Shown in pieces: positions 10,901 to 28,577 of a stretch of DNA of 64,000 nucleotides. Within the stretch, counting starts at the first letter, position 1. Each line of letters opens with the position of its first letter. Under the pieces are notes generated by a model. That model had not been told where the DNA came from and searched no databases. It was given only the letters and a program-made list of their open reading frames with translations. The stretch spans positions 1,426,001 to 1,490,000 of the forward strand of contig JAVTLE010000016.1 of NCBI GenBank assembly GCA_033439295.1. Direction: 5' to 3'. The DNA is from Deuterostichococcus epilithicus. Lineage: Eukaryota; Chlorophyta; Trebouxiophyceae; Prasiolales; Stichococcaceae. A program made the position numbers and the translations under genes.

Positions 10901-13900
10901 TCCGCCTCGTCGCCTGTCAAAAGCCGCAGACTCCCGCTTGAGGACCTTGCACCAGTCTGATGTACGACGATTCTCATGGAGTCTACAGCACTTTCGTGAG
11001 ACAGTCTGCGAGGAGTTGTTCACAGCTGAGCTGCCCACCTGTCGGTGTGCCCGGTGAGAAGACGCCGGTGTTGTCGCCCGCGGCCGGCCGCTGCTGCTGC
11101 TGCGCTGCGGCGGATGGCGATGGAGTCTGCTGCACCTGCTGCTGCTCGACAGCCGTTGATGGAGTGGCGACTGGCTGGGGTGTCTGACATAGCTGCTCCT
11201 GAGGAGGCTCCACCTGCAACAGCGACTGATCGCCCACCGATCTGCTTGTCTGCTGCGCTGCCCCCTGGCTTCCGAAGGCGGGGTGCGCGCTGGGTGCTGC
11301 TGTTGCTGCATTCTGGGCGGACGCTCCCTGCCGCTGGCTGGCCGGCGTCGCAGGCGACTCGTGCGTCAGGTCTGCAGCGCGGTTGCCAGCCGCCTCACCC
11401 GCCGCCCGCACCTCGCTGCCGACTGCCTCGGCCGGCGCTGCTGCGGCAGGCTGCTCTGCAGCTGTTCTTGCGCCGCGCTCTGGCGCGACGGCGGCTGGCG
11501 GCCGCCCGCACGGCGCATTCTCCTGCAGTGCCATTTATAAAAGCCGGTAAGTGGTGGTGGTATACTCAAGACAGGAGCGATGCGGATTGCTGTATTGCGA
11601 CGCTCCTTTCCGCAGCGAGCTGCCTGCCGCGGCTCCTGCGCGGCGGATGGGATGGCGCATGGAAGGGGCGGTGGGCCGTGGGGGTGTCAGGTGCAGGTGT
11701 GTGGCACTGCCAACATGCACAACAGATGCTTCAGAACTTTGGGGAACCTGCACCTGCTCAGGGACGTCAGACGCGTCCGGTGCCTGAGCGGCTGCAGACG
11801 TGGCTGTAGATACGGCCACCTGGTCTAGCAGATCCAGCAGCGCCCGCCGCTTGCGCCCCGCAGCCTTGGCGCCGCCTGCTCGCGGTGTGCCCTGCCATGC
11901 CGCAAGGGGTTCAGATGTAGCGCACGGCATAATGATCATAGACTCGCATGCAATTGGCATTGCAGGTTCTCAGCGCTGAAAGGCATCCCTGGAAGCTGCA
12001 GCGCGCAGTGCACCACGCGCAGTGCTGGGTCGCACCAGTGTGGCGGCGCCGCGCGGGCGGTCGCTGCAGGCGCCGTTGAATCGGCGTCGGCTGGCGACGG
12101 GCGCAGGCGAGGCGCCCGCCAGCCCGCCAAAGCTCACCCTGTGTCGTTTGACTCCTGCAGCGACAGCTGAGTAGCATTTGTGCGCAGTGCGAGACTGGTG
12201 AATACACAGTATTTTCCATATGCAAGCAGAGGATCTCGATCGTCAGCTCGCATACGTCAGCAGGCATCTGATCCGCACCTGTGGCGGCGCCGCTCATGTT
12301 GCTGTAGCCAGGCGAGTCAGAGCACACGGTCCCGGTAGGCGACGTCCTGCACAGTGCATGAGCACTGCTCAGAGATGTTTCCAGAAGACTCCACATGAGC
12401 TCTCGAACTCCCCCCCCCTCCCCCTCCCCAGCTTTTGCTTCTCAGAGGTTCGCACATGCAGCATGGTGTGGCGACTGCTCACCTGGATGTCAGCCGCTGC
12501 AGCGGCAGGAGCTGCTGCAGCTCGGCGTCGCCGTCCGCCACCGCCATCGCGAGCGCCGCCGCGGCGTCCTCCTCTCCGCGCCGAACCGCGTCGATCAGCC
12601 GGGCACGCGCCTCAGCATCTTGCGCCGGCGGCGCCGAGTGGTGCAGCTGGCTGCTGCCACTGCCGTCGGCGGGGTCGATGCTGAGCGTGCGGGCATCAGG
12701 CACAGCCGGCGCGGATAGCGCGTGCGGGTGCGCCGGGAAGGCTGCGCGCTGCAGGGTTGGGTGGCGTGCGCCGCCGCCGCCGCCAGTGGGCGAAGTCTCC
12801 CAGATGACATACATGCCGTCCTCCTGGCTAGCCATCACCTGTCACCAGGAGTTGTGCCTGACAGGCATTAGACCAAATGCAAAATCGAATGCGATTGACT
12901 TCCAAACTCTGCAGGGCAGGTCTCGTTGTGTGTCGTCTCGTGGTGCATTCAATTGAGCACCATTGACGAGTCCCAGGCACCGCCAGAGGCAGGCGGGCAC
13001 CTGGTCTGCAATTGCCAGTGGCGCCGGCAGCCCGACTGCAGGCCCTTCCACCGGCGCCGCCGCGGCGTCCGCCGCATATGGCGGCGCGGGCTCCCGGGCG
13101 AGCCGTAGATCAGGCCCAAGCGCCGCCTCTGCCTCAAGGTCCATTGGGTCATCTGCGCTGTCGCTGCCCGCTGGCGCCAATTCGGCACCCCGAGGCGCAG
13201 CCGCAGGGTCGACATGCGCTGCCACCACCGCTGCTGCCGCTGCTGCTGGCTGTCGTGGCTCTGTGCAAGACCAAAACACCCCGTCCCAGCCTGTCTCATG
13301 GCATTTTGTGAGTCTGAGTGCGAAGGTCGTAGAATAAGGTGGCACAAGCGTGAGCAATATTCGATCTTTAATCAAGAGGCATTGTAGCACGATACACAAT
13401 TCCGTTGGACGTCGGATCTCAAGGCGGCCCTCAAACAGATCCTTGCCTGGCCGACTGGATGGTGCTGGCGCTGCGGCGGAGCGGTCCCTGACGAGGGAGG
13501 CCGCAACAGGTGCGGGAATCTTGGGTCGTGCAGGGGCCAGAGCTGCTCCATTCTGACCCGGCTGCGCAGGGTGTGAGCGAGAAGATTCCAAACTCAGCTG
13601 CAAACGGGCAGGGTCTAGGGAGGCTGGTGTGCTCTCAACAGGTGTTGCAGAGCACCTGCAGCTCTGCATCACGGAGCCTGGTTGCAGCCACACAATGGCC
13701 GATCGTGCCAAGCACGGTGTGCGTGTGGGACAGGCTTGGGAAACACAGCGCACCCTGAAAGCGTTGTGTGCTTGCTTGCTCTGTGCAGCGCCCCCCTTCC
13801 TGTCGAACAGGCTGGTGATGAGGTTCCGCTGTGGCGCGTCCTTCTGGCGGGATTTCTGCACGCACGACCGGAACATGAAGTGCTCCCAAGCTTCGCAAGT

Positions 13901-14573
13901 GCACACAGTGATGGTGCTTGGTAAACGTGCTGCATGTGGGCATCGCCATGTGTGCAAACTCTGCAGGGCTTGGTTTCGACCATTGTATATATGAAGATGT
14001 CACGCGCCATACTCAGGGCAGCATCCGCAGGAGGATAGAAGCATGTCAATCGACTGGGGCAGCCGCGAGAAGCTCGAGGAACTGCTGTGCCGCTCACCTT
14101 GCCCATTTCACATCTGCCGGGCTGCGCCAACGCAGCCGGCTGGGAGGCAGCCTTTCAAACCATCGGGGCGGCACAGCGCGCGACGGGGCGCCGCGTCGGC
14201 CAGGTCGCTTGTATTCTCAGGTGCAGCTGGAGTGTTCTGATTGCTGCGCGATGCGTCTCGACAGCTGACGGCCAGAACGATGATGTTCCAAACTCAAATT
14301 GCCGCACTTCAGATATCCGAAGCTTGCGTCGCGCTGTCAAAAAAGGCTGAGGCAGTGCAGTGATCTATCATCTATGAGCCCATTCCGGGACGTGAGCGGC
14401 GTATCTGTCTCAGTCGGCCGAAGAAACTGCAGGTTGTGCAATCCGGTCGTGTGCAGCTCATAACGGGCGCACTTGCTCGGCGGATCGCAAGATGCAAGCG
14501 GGACGACAGAAGTGTCCCTCCAAGCTTCGCAATTCGCACCTGCTGTCGCCTGTCGGCGAGGCGCAGCATGCAT
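1190..14573 (-). CDS. DNA2: DNA2 replication ATP-dependent helicase/nuclease
   Basis: Predicted 2001 residues, about twice the human length, in 31 exons: 14573-14540, 14215-14098, 13655-13447, 13260-13001, 12838-12483, 12138-12036, 11891-11820, 11522-11039, 10913-10315, 10091-10042, 9859-9763, 9429-9255, 9119-9001, 8779-8690, 8502-8347, 8039-7641, 7417-7337, 7152-6982, 6744-6576, 6226-6075, 5902-5720, 5524-5396, 5089-4536, 4312-4181, 3882-3714, 3442-3305, 3074-2970, 2629-2459, 2213-2025, 1759-1685, 1456-1190. Every junction keeps phase. Residues 1 to about 745 are low-complexity and disordered. The PD-(D/E)XK nuclease follows, with iron-sulfur ligands at about C861 and C1177/C1180/C1186 (GCSRCFALTTC), GLKGNID and EFKTGR. 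The SF1B helicase has GMPGTGKT (about 1600), DEAG, GDHYQLPPL, AQYRM and VDKYQGRDK. The family processes Okazaki flaps and resects double-strand breaks. Exon 6 and the start codon are the least certain parts. Introns 3, 10 and 11 use GC donors. Confidence 0.93.
1852..1918 (-). repeat. Probable degraded copy of DNA2 exon 30 5' edge in the upstream intron
   Basis: The stretch holds an imperfect match to exon 1685-1759 and its acceptor side: CCATGCCC, a C-rich run, then a GCCGCC..GTC block. It is shifted about 143 bp upstream in gene orientation. Similarity is weaker than in the other exon-edge copies of this window and could be chance GC-rich similarity. Confidence 0.35.
2690..2745 (-). repeat. 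Intronic copy of the acceptor and 5' edge of DNA2 exon 28
   Basis: The functional exon begins at 2629 and encodes VVTLRAQYRMAADIMAL. About 106 bp upstream in gene orientation the intron carries a near copy, including a CAG acceptor at 2736-2738, that would read AVTLRAQHCVAADIMAS. In the copy the helicase residues YRM have become HCV, and a different sequence follows. It is best read as a decayed partial exon duplication. Confidence 0.85.
4891..4924. repeat. CAG/CTG trinucleotide tract in DNA2 exon 23
   Basis: Eleven uninterrupted CAG codons on the minus strand give a Gln run in the acidic linker between the nuclease/beta-barrel region and the helicase. The plus-strand reading of the same tract gives spurious poly-Leu ORFs. 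Confidence 0.9.
6363..6400 (-). repeat. Second intronic copy of DNA2 exon 19 3' edge and donor
   Basis: On the minus strand this reads GACAGCCGGCGTCTGTCAG followed by GTGGACAGCGATG. It matches the exon end GACATCTGGCGCCTGTCAG and the first intron bases GTGAACAGTGATG. It lies about 100 bp beyond the first copy. Confidence 0.8.
6464..6520 (-). repeat. First intronic copy of DNA2 exon 19 3' edge and donor
   Basis: On the minus strand it reads GACATCTGGCACCCGTGAG followed by GTGCAG, matching the exon 6576-6744 end (RADIWRLS) with an intact AG|GTG. About 50 bp of exon-like sequence upstream of the donor is also conserved. The spacing to the real donor is 110 bp. Confidence 0.9.
7731..7860. repeat. 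Glutamine-codon rich insertion in DNA2 nuclease exon 16
   Basis: Minus-strand CAG/CAA runs of five to six codons, broken by His, Gly, Arg and Trp, sit inside exon 7641-8039. They form the core of an approximately 100-residue Gln-rich stretch between the GLKGNID aspartate and the EFK catalytic pair. Confidence 0.9.
9933..9974. repeat. Three tandem 14-bp units in a DNA2 intron
   Basis: Three adjacent units of the form G(C/T)ATGGAC(C/T)GAGCN lie in the intron between exons 10091-10042 and 9859-9763. No functional meaning is visible. Confidence 0.85.
10671..10698. repeat. CAG/CTG tract in DNA2 exon 9
   Basis: A run of nine CAG codons on the minus strand lies in the disordered N-terminal extension, about residue 600, flanked by Pro/Ala-rich sequence. 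Confidence 0.85.
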
Positions 14574-14822
14574 GTAGCTTATTTAAACGGTGGGGCCAAA
14601 ACATTGGCAGGCGGGGGCCACACATGTTTTGTGTTTAATTTGGACCGCCAGCGCCCCCTCAGATCGGCCACAACTGTGTGCATCAGCTGTCTCGAGAAGC
14701 CCGCAAAAGCTGGTAGCTGCTGCCAGGCGGATCGGCGTCGAGGGGGCAGCTGATTCTCGCGCTGGTTGTGGCATCCGACCCCTCCTGACTTGGCGTGCGA
14801 GCCAGCGCGGGGCCCCAAAGGC
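14574..14822. promoter_or_regulatory. Short divergent promoter shared by DNA2 and CENH3
   Basis: Only 249 bp separate the two start codons, so both 5' UTRs and both core promoters must fit here. Visible candidates are an AT-rich TTATTTAAAC near 14579-14588, an inverted CCAAT core (ATTGGC) at 14603-14608, and TTCTCGCGC near 14754-14762, which resembles an E2F site with one mismatch. The motifs are matches by eye. The arrangement itself is firm if both start codons are right. Confidence 0.6.
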
Positions 14823-16792
14823 ATGGCCAGAACCAAACAACAGCCGGTAAGCAGTTTCCAGGATCAACCGGTAGACTACTTCGCAGCAGTGGGCGATCGT
14901 GCAAGCGTTGCATGACTCGTGACTCGTTTCAACGTCTTCCGGAAGGGGCTGGCGTCCCGATGCAAGCGACAGCAGAACGCCCGCTCCTTGATCTGTTACA
15001 TGCCAGCGTGTGCGGAGCAACGCGTGGCATTTGACAGTCACCGATGTCCGCTTTGGTCGAGGTTTGATCATGCCATCCAGCAGCACGGGTTTCCGGGGAA
15101 ATGGAGCAATCTCCACGCAGTAACGCTGCAACCTGCGGACTGTCTCCTGGGCCTCGACAGGTCGAGGGGAGGGCCGAGGACTGTGGCTGCCGCTGCGTAG
15201 TATCATGGCTTGCGTGCCACTGCTGCCCTGGCCGTGGCGATGCGCAGGCTGATCGATAACGGAACTTGCTGTCGCCAGTACCTCATGTTCAGATGTTGAG
15301 CAGCGGCAGGAGGAGCGATTGCATCCATCGCGCGGCACAGCATGCGGAAGACTTGCGCCTTGACGGTCAAGGCGGACGAGTGAGTGTGTCACACGCACAC
15401 AAGTCGATGCAGAGTGTGTGCTTTGCAATGAACAGGGGAAGAAGGGGGCGCCGCGGTCGCCTACCGGCGCCACAACGCGGTCGCCGGCGGGGCGCACGCC
15501 GGCACAGCGGGGAGCAAGGGCCGGCGCGGCGGCGGGCGCCGCAGCGGGAGCGGCGGCCGCGATAGCAGTCGCCAGGACGCCGGCGAGCGGCAGGAAAGGC
15601 AGGAAGCAGGTTCCAGCCACAGGTGCTAAACGCAGTCGCCCTGCGCTGCGCGATGCAGTAAGACTGTGGCATATGGCCATGCGGTGCGGTCGACGGAGCA
15701 TGCGGCAGCAGACTGACTCAGGAGTTCAAGGTACCCTCTGGAGCTGATGGCAATGCTGCGAGCGACGAGAGCCGAGTGCCGAGCCTGAGATTTGGATCCA
15801 CTGGCGCAGCAGGCGGCGGTGTGAAGAAGCCGCACAGGTACCGGCCAGGCACAGTGGCGCTGCGGGAAATCCGGAAGTATCAACGATCAACAGATCTGCT
15901 CATCCGGAAGATGCCGTTTGCACGTTTGGTGCGCTTCTTTACACCCTACTAGCTTCGGGGACCACAACAAAGCGTACCCATGATGCGGACTGTGTCTGCA
16001 CATGATTTCCCTCCCTTTTGGCCCCCGCGCGCATGGGGGAGGGTATACGGGCCTCTGCTGCTCTAATGCGCCAGTGCTGCGGCTGGCAAGCCAGAAGACC
16101 TGTTGCTGTAGCACCTGCAACCAGGCGCGATGCATATGCAGGTGCGCGAGATCACCAACGTCTTTGCGCCGGAGCCCTTCAGGTGGACGGCAGAGGGGCT
16201 GCTGGCGCTGCAGGAGGTGCGGCCCCGCGCAGCAGTGCACCCCGCCTGGCATGTTGAGCATGGCAGCTGAGAAGGGCAGGGGTTCTGCAGAACCCTGCGC
16301 TCCTGTGCAAGCATCGCTGTGTAGGTGCAGCGATGCACACGCAATGCCTGCGCCGTGCGTAGCAGCGTCAGCGGCGTCCGCCGCAACGCCCTGATAGCCC
16401 GCCCGTGCCCTGCCCTAAAACTTCGAGAATCCTGCGCTGCAGAGCACAGAGGACTTCATGGTGCACCTGCTGGAGGACTGCAACCTGTGCGCCATCCACG
16501 CCAAGCGTGTCACCATTAGTGCGTCCCCGCCCCCTCTAAATCCAGCCCCTGCTCCCTGACGCCTTTGAAGCTGCAAATGCTGGCTGCTTTGAATGCCATT
16601 ACCAGGGCACATTCTCAGCAGTAATACCAGAGCTGTGTTGATCATGTCTCTGCATGCCCTCTGGCAGCACATCGGTCTTGATGCACGCATCGGACGTTGC
16701 CTTGACTCTCCCTCCTCCCGCTCGCAGTGCCGAAGGACCTGCAGCTGGCGCGGAGGATTCGGGGCCCGGTGTTTGGCGTGTCGTCAAACTGA
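14823..16792 (+). CDS. CENH3: Centromeric histone H3 variant (CENH3/CENP-A)
   Basis: Predicted 222 residues in six exons: 14823-14846, 15436-15657, 15722-15928, 16142-16216, 16443-16518, 16728-16792. It marks centromeric nucleosomes and seeds the kinetochore. Exon 1 gives the classic MARTKQ start. An Ala/Arg/Lys-rich tail of about 100 residues is followed by the H3 core beginning [20 protein letters not shown]. The core diverges in the CENP-A way: [20 protein letters not shown] replaces the canonical alpha-N/loop 1 region, and the Trp is typical of plant CENH3. The C-terminus keeps [19 protein letters not shown] and ends in GVFGVSSN-like residues. A canonical H3 would be 136 residues with an almost invariant sequence, so this is a variant. 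The tail contains an H3-like segment, [20 protein letters not shown]. Intron 1 is 589 bp. Confidence 0.92.
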
Positions 16793-17254
16793 GACCGCTG
16801 CAGAGTGCCAAAGCCGCAGAACAAGCCCAATGCTGCTTGCTGAATAATTGGAGTGCTGGTTTGAGTCGTTTGCTTGTTTTGTCTAAGAACCATCAGAGTC
16901 TAGCATGTTGCGCGGAATGCAAGGGTTCACAAATTGCAGCTGTATGACTGGTCCCGAACGCCACAATGGAAGGAGACATTACAAATTGCGTCGACTTGCA
17001 AAGTGCACTGCTTCATCTGCCTCAGAGAAGCTGACTTCACCAGGACAACGGCAGAGTGACGAAATGATTTCTCACGACTTCTGATATATACCAACAGAGA
17101 CCGGCGTCACCAAGCCTAACATACAATTTCTCGTGTACAGAGGGGGGACCTACAGGTTATCGAACTGCTTCAAAGACTTGATCTCGCTCTCGGTCCTCAT
17201 CGACCTCGCTTTCGCCGCCTCTACATCAAGATTTTCATGTTGCCATCAGCGTGC
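16793..17254. other. Convergent intergenic region, CENH3 / MFS transporter
   Basis: This 462-bp stretch lies between convergent stop codons and is less GC-rich than the flanking exons. It should hold the two 3' UTRs. I see no further gene. Confidence 0.5.
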
Positions 17255-20200
17255 TCATGATATGGTTCCATGTTTCACAGTTAAGCAACTGTGCATAGTC
17301 AAAACAGTGATAGGCTGTTCATGTCCACGTGATACTTGCCCTGCCCTGAGAAGGGCTGCGCTCACCTCAGCATCCATCGGATCTCCGGCCCACAGCCGCT
17401 GCCGCTCAGGGTCAGCGGACAGTGCTGCGGAGGCTGCACTCCCCTCCCGCCTGGCAATGCGCTGCCGGTCTCGTGGGTAAGTGTAGTGCAGTCCTGGTGG
17501 GTCAGAGGAACGACGAAACTTCAGTCGCACACTATTGGGTTCCATGCAGTGGAAGCCTGGCAGGGACGTACGGCAGAGCAGTGCACTGCTACGTAGTGCT
17601 GTGCCGAGGCTGAGACACGCAGCAGGCCGCCGCACCCGTGTAAAAGAGTAGGCACAGGGTCCAGGGCACCAGCAAGAATATTAGCAGGGCGTTGCCGAGC
17701 GCTTCTGCCTTGGCCAGGTTGCGCCCCACTGCGGCGGAACATCAGGGTTTTCAGGGGTTGTCAGGGGCTGTCAGAGTGAGCTGTGTGTTGCACTGGCAAG
17801 GGGTGCACCTTTGTGCATCAGCCCGCCGACTGCTGACAAGTGCAAGATCGCTTGCACGCTTGCAGGGGCCCTTCGATCAGGTGCACAGACTCTGCTGCGC
17901 CCTCACCGTCTGCTGAGCGTGCCGCGCTGCCGTCAAATCCAAACCAGCGCTCTGCCTGCGAGGTACTTGGCATTCGGGGTCGTTCTCATTGGACAAACTG
18001 CAGGATTTTTTTTCTGCAGCAGGTCTGCCCCTCGAAACGACCAGTTTTCTGACGACAAACCATGAACCGGGTCTGTGTGAGCAGCAAGGTTCTTACCAGA
18101 AGCCCGACCAAGGGAGCTGCACACGAGGCCAGGGCGCCTGCGCAGAACAACACAGTGCTCGCGACCAGACACTGCCACGAATCGCATGGAAGCGAATGTC
18201 CTCTCAGGGCAGGAGCGCACAGACAGGTTGTGCTAGCAGGAGCCTAGAGTGGGAGCTCACCCTCGAAGCAGCGGTCGAAGGCGTAGATGAGGTTGCGGCA
18301 GTGGGCCGGAACGAGCAGCGAGAAGATTGGGTTGTTGCAGGCGGGCGCGGACCAGGACTTCATGAGGCCGAAAACTAAAAGCAGTGCAGAGTACGCCGCC
18401 ACCGTTGTCGGCTCCCCATTCAGCGGCATCCCCTGCTTTGAACATTAAGTGTCGTCGATATGCGTTGACAAAGCAGCACTCCCGCCGGCAGGCTCATCAT
18501 GAGATGAGCTCGAGCTGCCTAGGAGGATTTCCGATGATGCGCTAACGACCCCGCAAATGCGATTGACGCTTCACTGTGATGCTGGACTGCTGCGCGATGC
18601 TACCAACTGGGTCAGACTTTGCGGCCCACCTTGAAGAGCCAGAGGGAGAAGATGGGCCCGGTGGCCACGCTGATCTGCACGACCAGGATCCTGCCGTGAT
18701 CCGGCCACCTGGCCGCTGCGCGATCACCCAGGTAGCCGCCCAGTAAGCCGCCTGCATGTCACAAGGCATTTGAACAGCTGAGATGATAACTGTTGTAAAA
18801 ATAACTCGAGATGATTGAGATGAACGAGTTTCAAAGATAGGATTGCAACCACTGGGCAACTGAAGAAGGCTGCAGTGGGCTGGGTACTGAATGACTGTTG
18901 TGCCTCACCTGCGGCCGTACCGCTCAAAAAAAGGCTCATGAGTGCGGAGGCGGCAAAGTCTGACATGCCGATGAGCTGCAGGTACAGCGTGAGGAACACC
19001 TGCATATGGCAATCGAGTCCGGTTGTCAACATGAATTGACTTTCAAGTGCTCAGTGCCATGTACTGACAAGATCAGTCGGCATTCGTCCATGTGTGCGTA
19101 GGTGCCACCAGCCAAGCGACTTACTATTGCAGTCCAAGGAATGGAACCCAAAATGCCCTGCACAGTATGAAGAAGATGTTTTTCAAAGCTTGAACGCACG
19201 TCCCTCAGTGCACAATCTCTGGATCACAGCCGGCATGCCATCATGCCGACGCACACTTAGGAAGGAACCTCTGGATAAAATCTGACAGCACACCTGCAGT
19301 ATGATCACAAGGAAGGTGGGACACCGCAGCAGGTCCCATATCTCCTGCCGCAGCGGTCGCTCCGCGGCGTTCGCCTGGCGCGACAGCCGCTTGCCACCGC
19401 GGAAGTTGGGGTCGCGCCCCAGGCCCAGTGTCAACAGGCCAATCGCGGCACTGACGCCCGCGACCGTGAAGAAGACGACCCGCCAGCCCTCCAGGCCCCA
19501 GAGCCGCACGGAGCCTGGCGGCAAGAGGGCACGCACCATTTCGGCCGATACATGGTGCAAGCGACAGAGGATCTGGGAGCTCGGGTTCTGGTGACATGTC
19601 ACAACATTCACAGTTGAGACGGAATGACAATCGCAGTGTTGATCTGTTGTTTCATTGCTAGGTGCCATTTGGTTCATCTGTGCCAGCTGCAGCACAGACA
19701 AAGCGTACAGTGTGCGCACCGAGGTTCGTGGCGTACAGCGAGCCCAGCATGCCGCCAATGGCGCCCGTGAGGAACAGGCCGCCAAACGCCTTTCCGCGGC
19801 TGGAATCGGGGTAATAGTCGGCGATGAGGCTCTGACCTGTGCGCATCATGGCTTAGAGCATGCCAGGGATCCTGCAGACCTGAGGTGTATGCACGCAGTG
19901 CAGCGGAACAGGTGCAATCAGGATAACGCCTGAGGCCTGCAGGTCCAATCGGACTGCACAGCACAGGGACAACTGAAACAGGAGGAGATGTGCCCACCGC
20001 TGGGGATGACCTGCGCAGCAGAGCAAGTCGCTGATTCGTTGGCACCTCCCCGACAGCGGTGCTCAGTGCTCAACAGGATTTCCAGAGCCATTCATCCTTG
20101 CAGGTACAGGGGCACGCACCAGGGCCAGCCCCAGGCCGTTGACAGCCCATGCTGCCATGCCGCGGTGCAGCGAGCCCGCGCACCCAAACAGCGCCGTCAT

Positions 20201-20942
20201 GCATGCCCACAGCAGGCAGCCCACAGCCGTCACCCTGATCCTGTCGTAGAAGTGACCTGCCATGGTCCAAGGAGGGACGCCAGACGAGTCAGGAGATGTG
20301 ACCAAGAGAGTAGGCTATGGTGCGGCTGCAAACATCTCCGGGTGTGGACTAGATGAGGGCCAGGTCAGACAAGCCCAGGAAGAAGCGGTTTGGCTCACCC
20401 AAGAACCCTCCGATTGGGGACGATAGCGCTTGCACTAGAGCGCGGCAGAGAGTCAGTGTGCCAAGCTGGGATGGAGATGCATGCCACGCTTCGCCGATGT
20501 ACGCATAGACGGCTGGCAGTATCTAGTGAAAATCAGAGGCCATTGATTCAACTCAATAGACTAAATAAAAGCATGCAGGACGACATTGCAGAATCGACTG
20601 CAGCAGGATCTCCCGTGCGCAGCTGTGTTCTGTGCTTGCCTGCTCGTCGCATCGCTCCATCACCTGAGAATCAGGTGGAAAATTACGAGAGCGGTTTGGG
20701 CGAGCAGAGCTTCCTCTACAGGACAAGATAGGACAGAAGGACAAACAAGGACAGAGTGGTCCAAGGGGGTGGACCAACACTTGGAGCAGAGGGTAAATGT
20801 GCGCACGTACCGCCGCGGCAAAGATGAGCAATGTAGTCCTGGTTCGGCCTGTCACGAAGTCGTCCGCCATCTTCGGCTCGTGCGACGGCATGCTGACAGG
20901 GCCCTCTTGCTGGTTATCCTCTGCAGATGCTTCAGTCCGCAT
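17255..20942 (-). CDS. Major facilitator superfamily transporter, spinster (SPNS)-like
   Basis: Predicted 535 residues in 15 exons: 20942-20811, 20663-20640, 20522-20399, 20256-20120, 20010-19998, 19836-19720, 19514-19294, 19157-19125, 18999-18909, 18751-18630, 18432-18261, 18137-18097, 17955-17907, 17728-17636, 17493-17255. All phases agree. The first helix ends in VMERCDEQILPAVY, like the ADE-LLPAVY of spinster proteins. MFS motif A is GFLGHFYDR. VIPSGQSLIADYYPDSSRG follows helix 4, and a second GGYLGDR starts the C-terminal half. Roughly 10-12 hydrophobic segments are seen. Spinster proteins move lysophospholipids or sphingoid phosphates, but the substrate here is unknown. Exon 2 (24 nt, GC donor), exon 5 (13 nt) and exon 8 (33 nt) are micro-exons. 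The C-terminal end could differ if a GC donor near 17347 is used. Confidence 0.85.
20690..20762. repeat. Short purine-rich tandem repeat (AGGACAnnn) in MFS intron 1
   Basis: Four imperfect copies of AGGACA with variable 2-4 bp spacers lie in the intron between the first exon and the 24-nt second exon. They lie just upstream (gene sense) of the micro-exon's acceptor and could affect its recognition, but nothing shows this. Confidence 0.6.
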
Positions 20943-21490
20943 GGAGCCGCTGGAGGTGACGCCTCGCAGGCATCCGCTTCAAAATTCGAGATTGAAGATC
21001 CCGTTTCCTGCTGTTGGGTCCCAAAGCTGCTGCTGCGATGGCGATGTGCTATGCCTATCTCGAGGGAGCTGCAAGTGCAAGGCAGTGCAAGGGCCAGCAG
21101 AGGGCAGGCGCCGCGCCTGAAATCAGCTGCAACATGCTGGCGGACTTCCCTCAAGAGCGATGCTGTGAGGACTGATTGGAACGTCCCAAGGATTGGCTGG
21201 TCAAGTTTTGGCAGTCTGTCAGCCGTTCGCCTGAAACCCTTCGCAGCACCACTTGCTTGGTGATTTTCGCAGGCAGTTTCCTCGGTCCAATAGCCAGTCA
21301 ATCGCAGCAACGCCGAATCGAATGGCGTCTGAGCCTGGAGGTAATTTCAAGCGACTTGTGTGAGCGCTGTGCACGCGAGTTTATGCTGCACGCCTCCACA
21401 CGTGACCTGTCGGCATTCTGATCGTGTACAGAAGTCGTTTGCACCCAGAACATGTAGCATCACTCTGCAATAGTGGCGTTGCGCAATACC
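20943..21490. promoter_or_regulatory. Divergent intergenic region, MFS transporter / GH31
   Basis: This 548-bp stretch lies between divergent start codons and should hold both promoters and 5' UTRs. I recognise no specific element. ORFs here are short and unlike any family I know. Confidence 0.4.

Positions 21491-28577
<7,087 letters not shown>

Noticed and set aside
9628-10977. Long minus-strand ORF read as a single 449-residue protein
   Set aside because: Only 10315-10913, 10042-10091 and 9763-9859 in it are coding. The remainder crosses introns with good splice signals, and the conserved frame shifts between parts.
12409-12432. C-rich runs in introns (also 22547-22573 and 32341-32351)
   Set aside because: Simple pyrimidine tracts of the kind common in these introns, with no evidence for quadruplex function or mobile origin.
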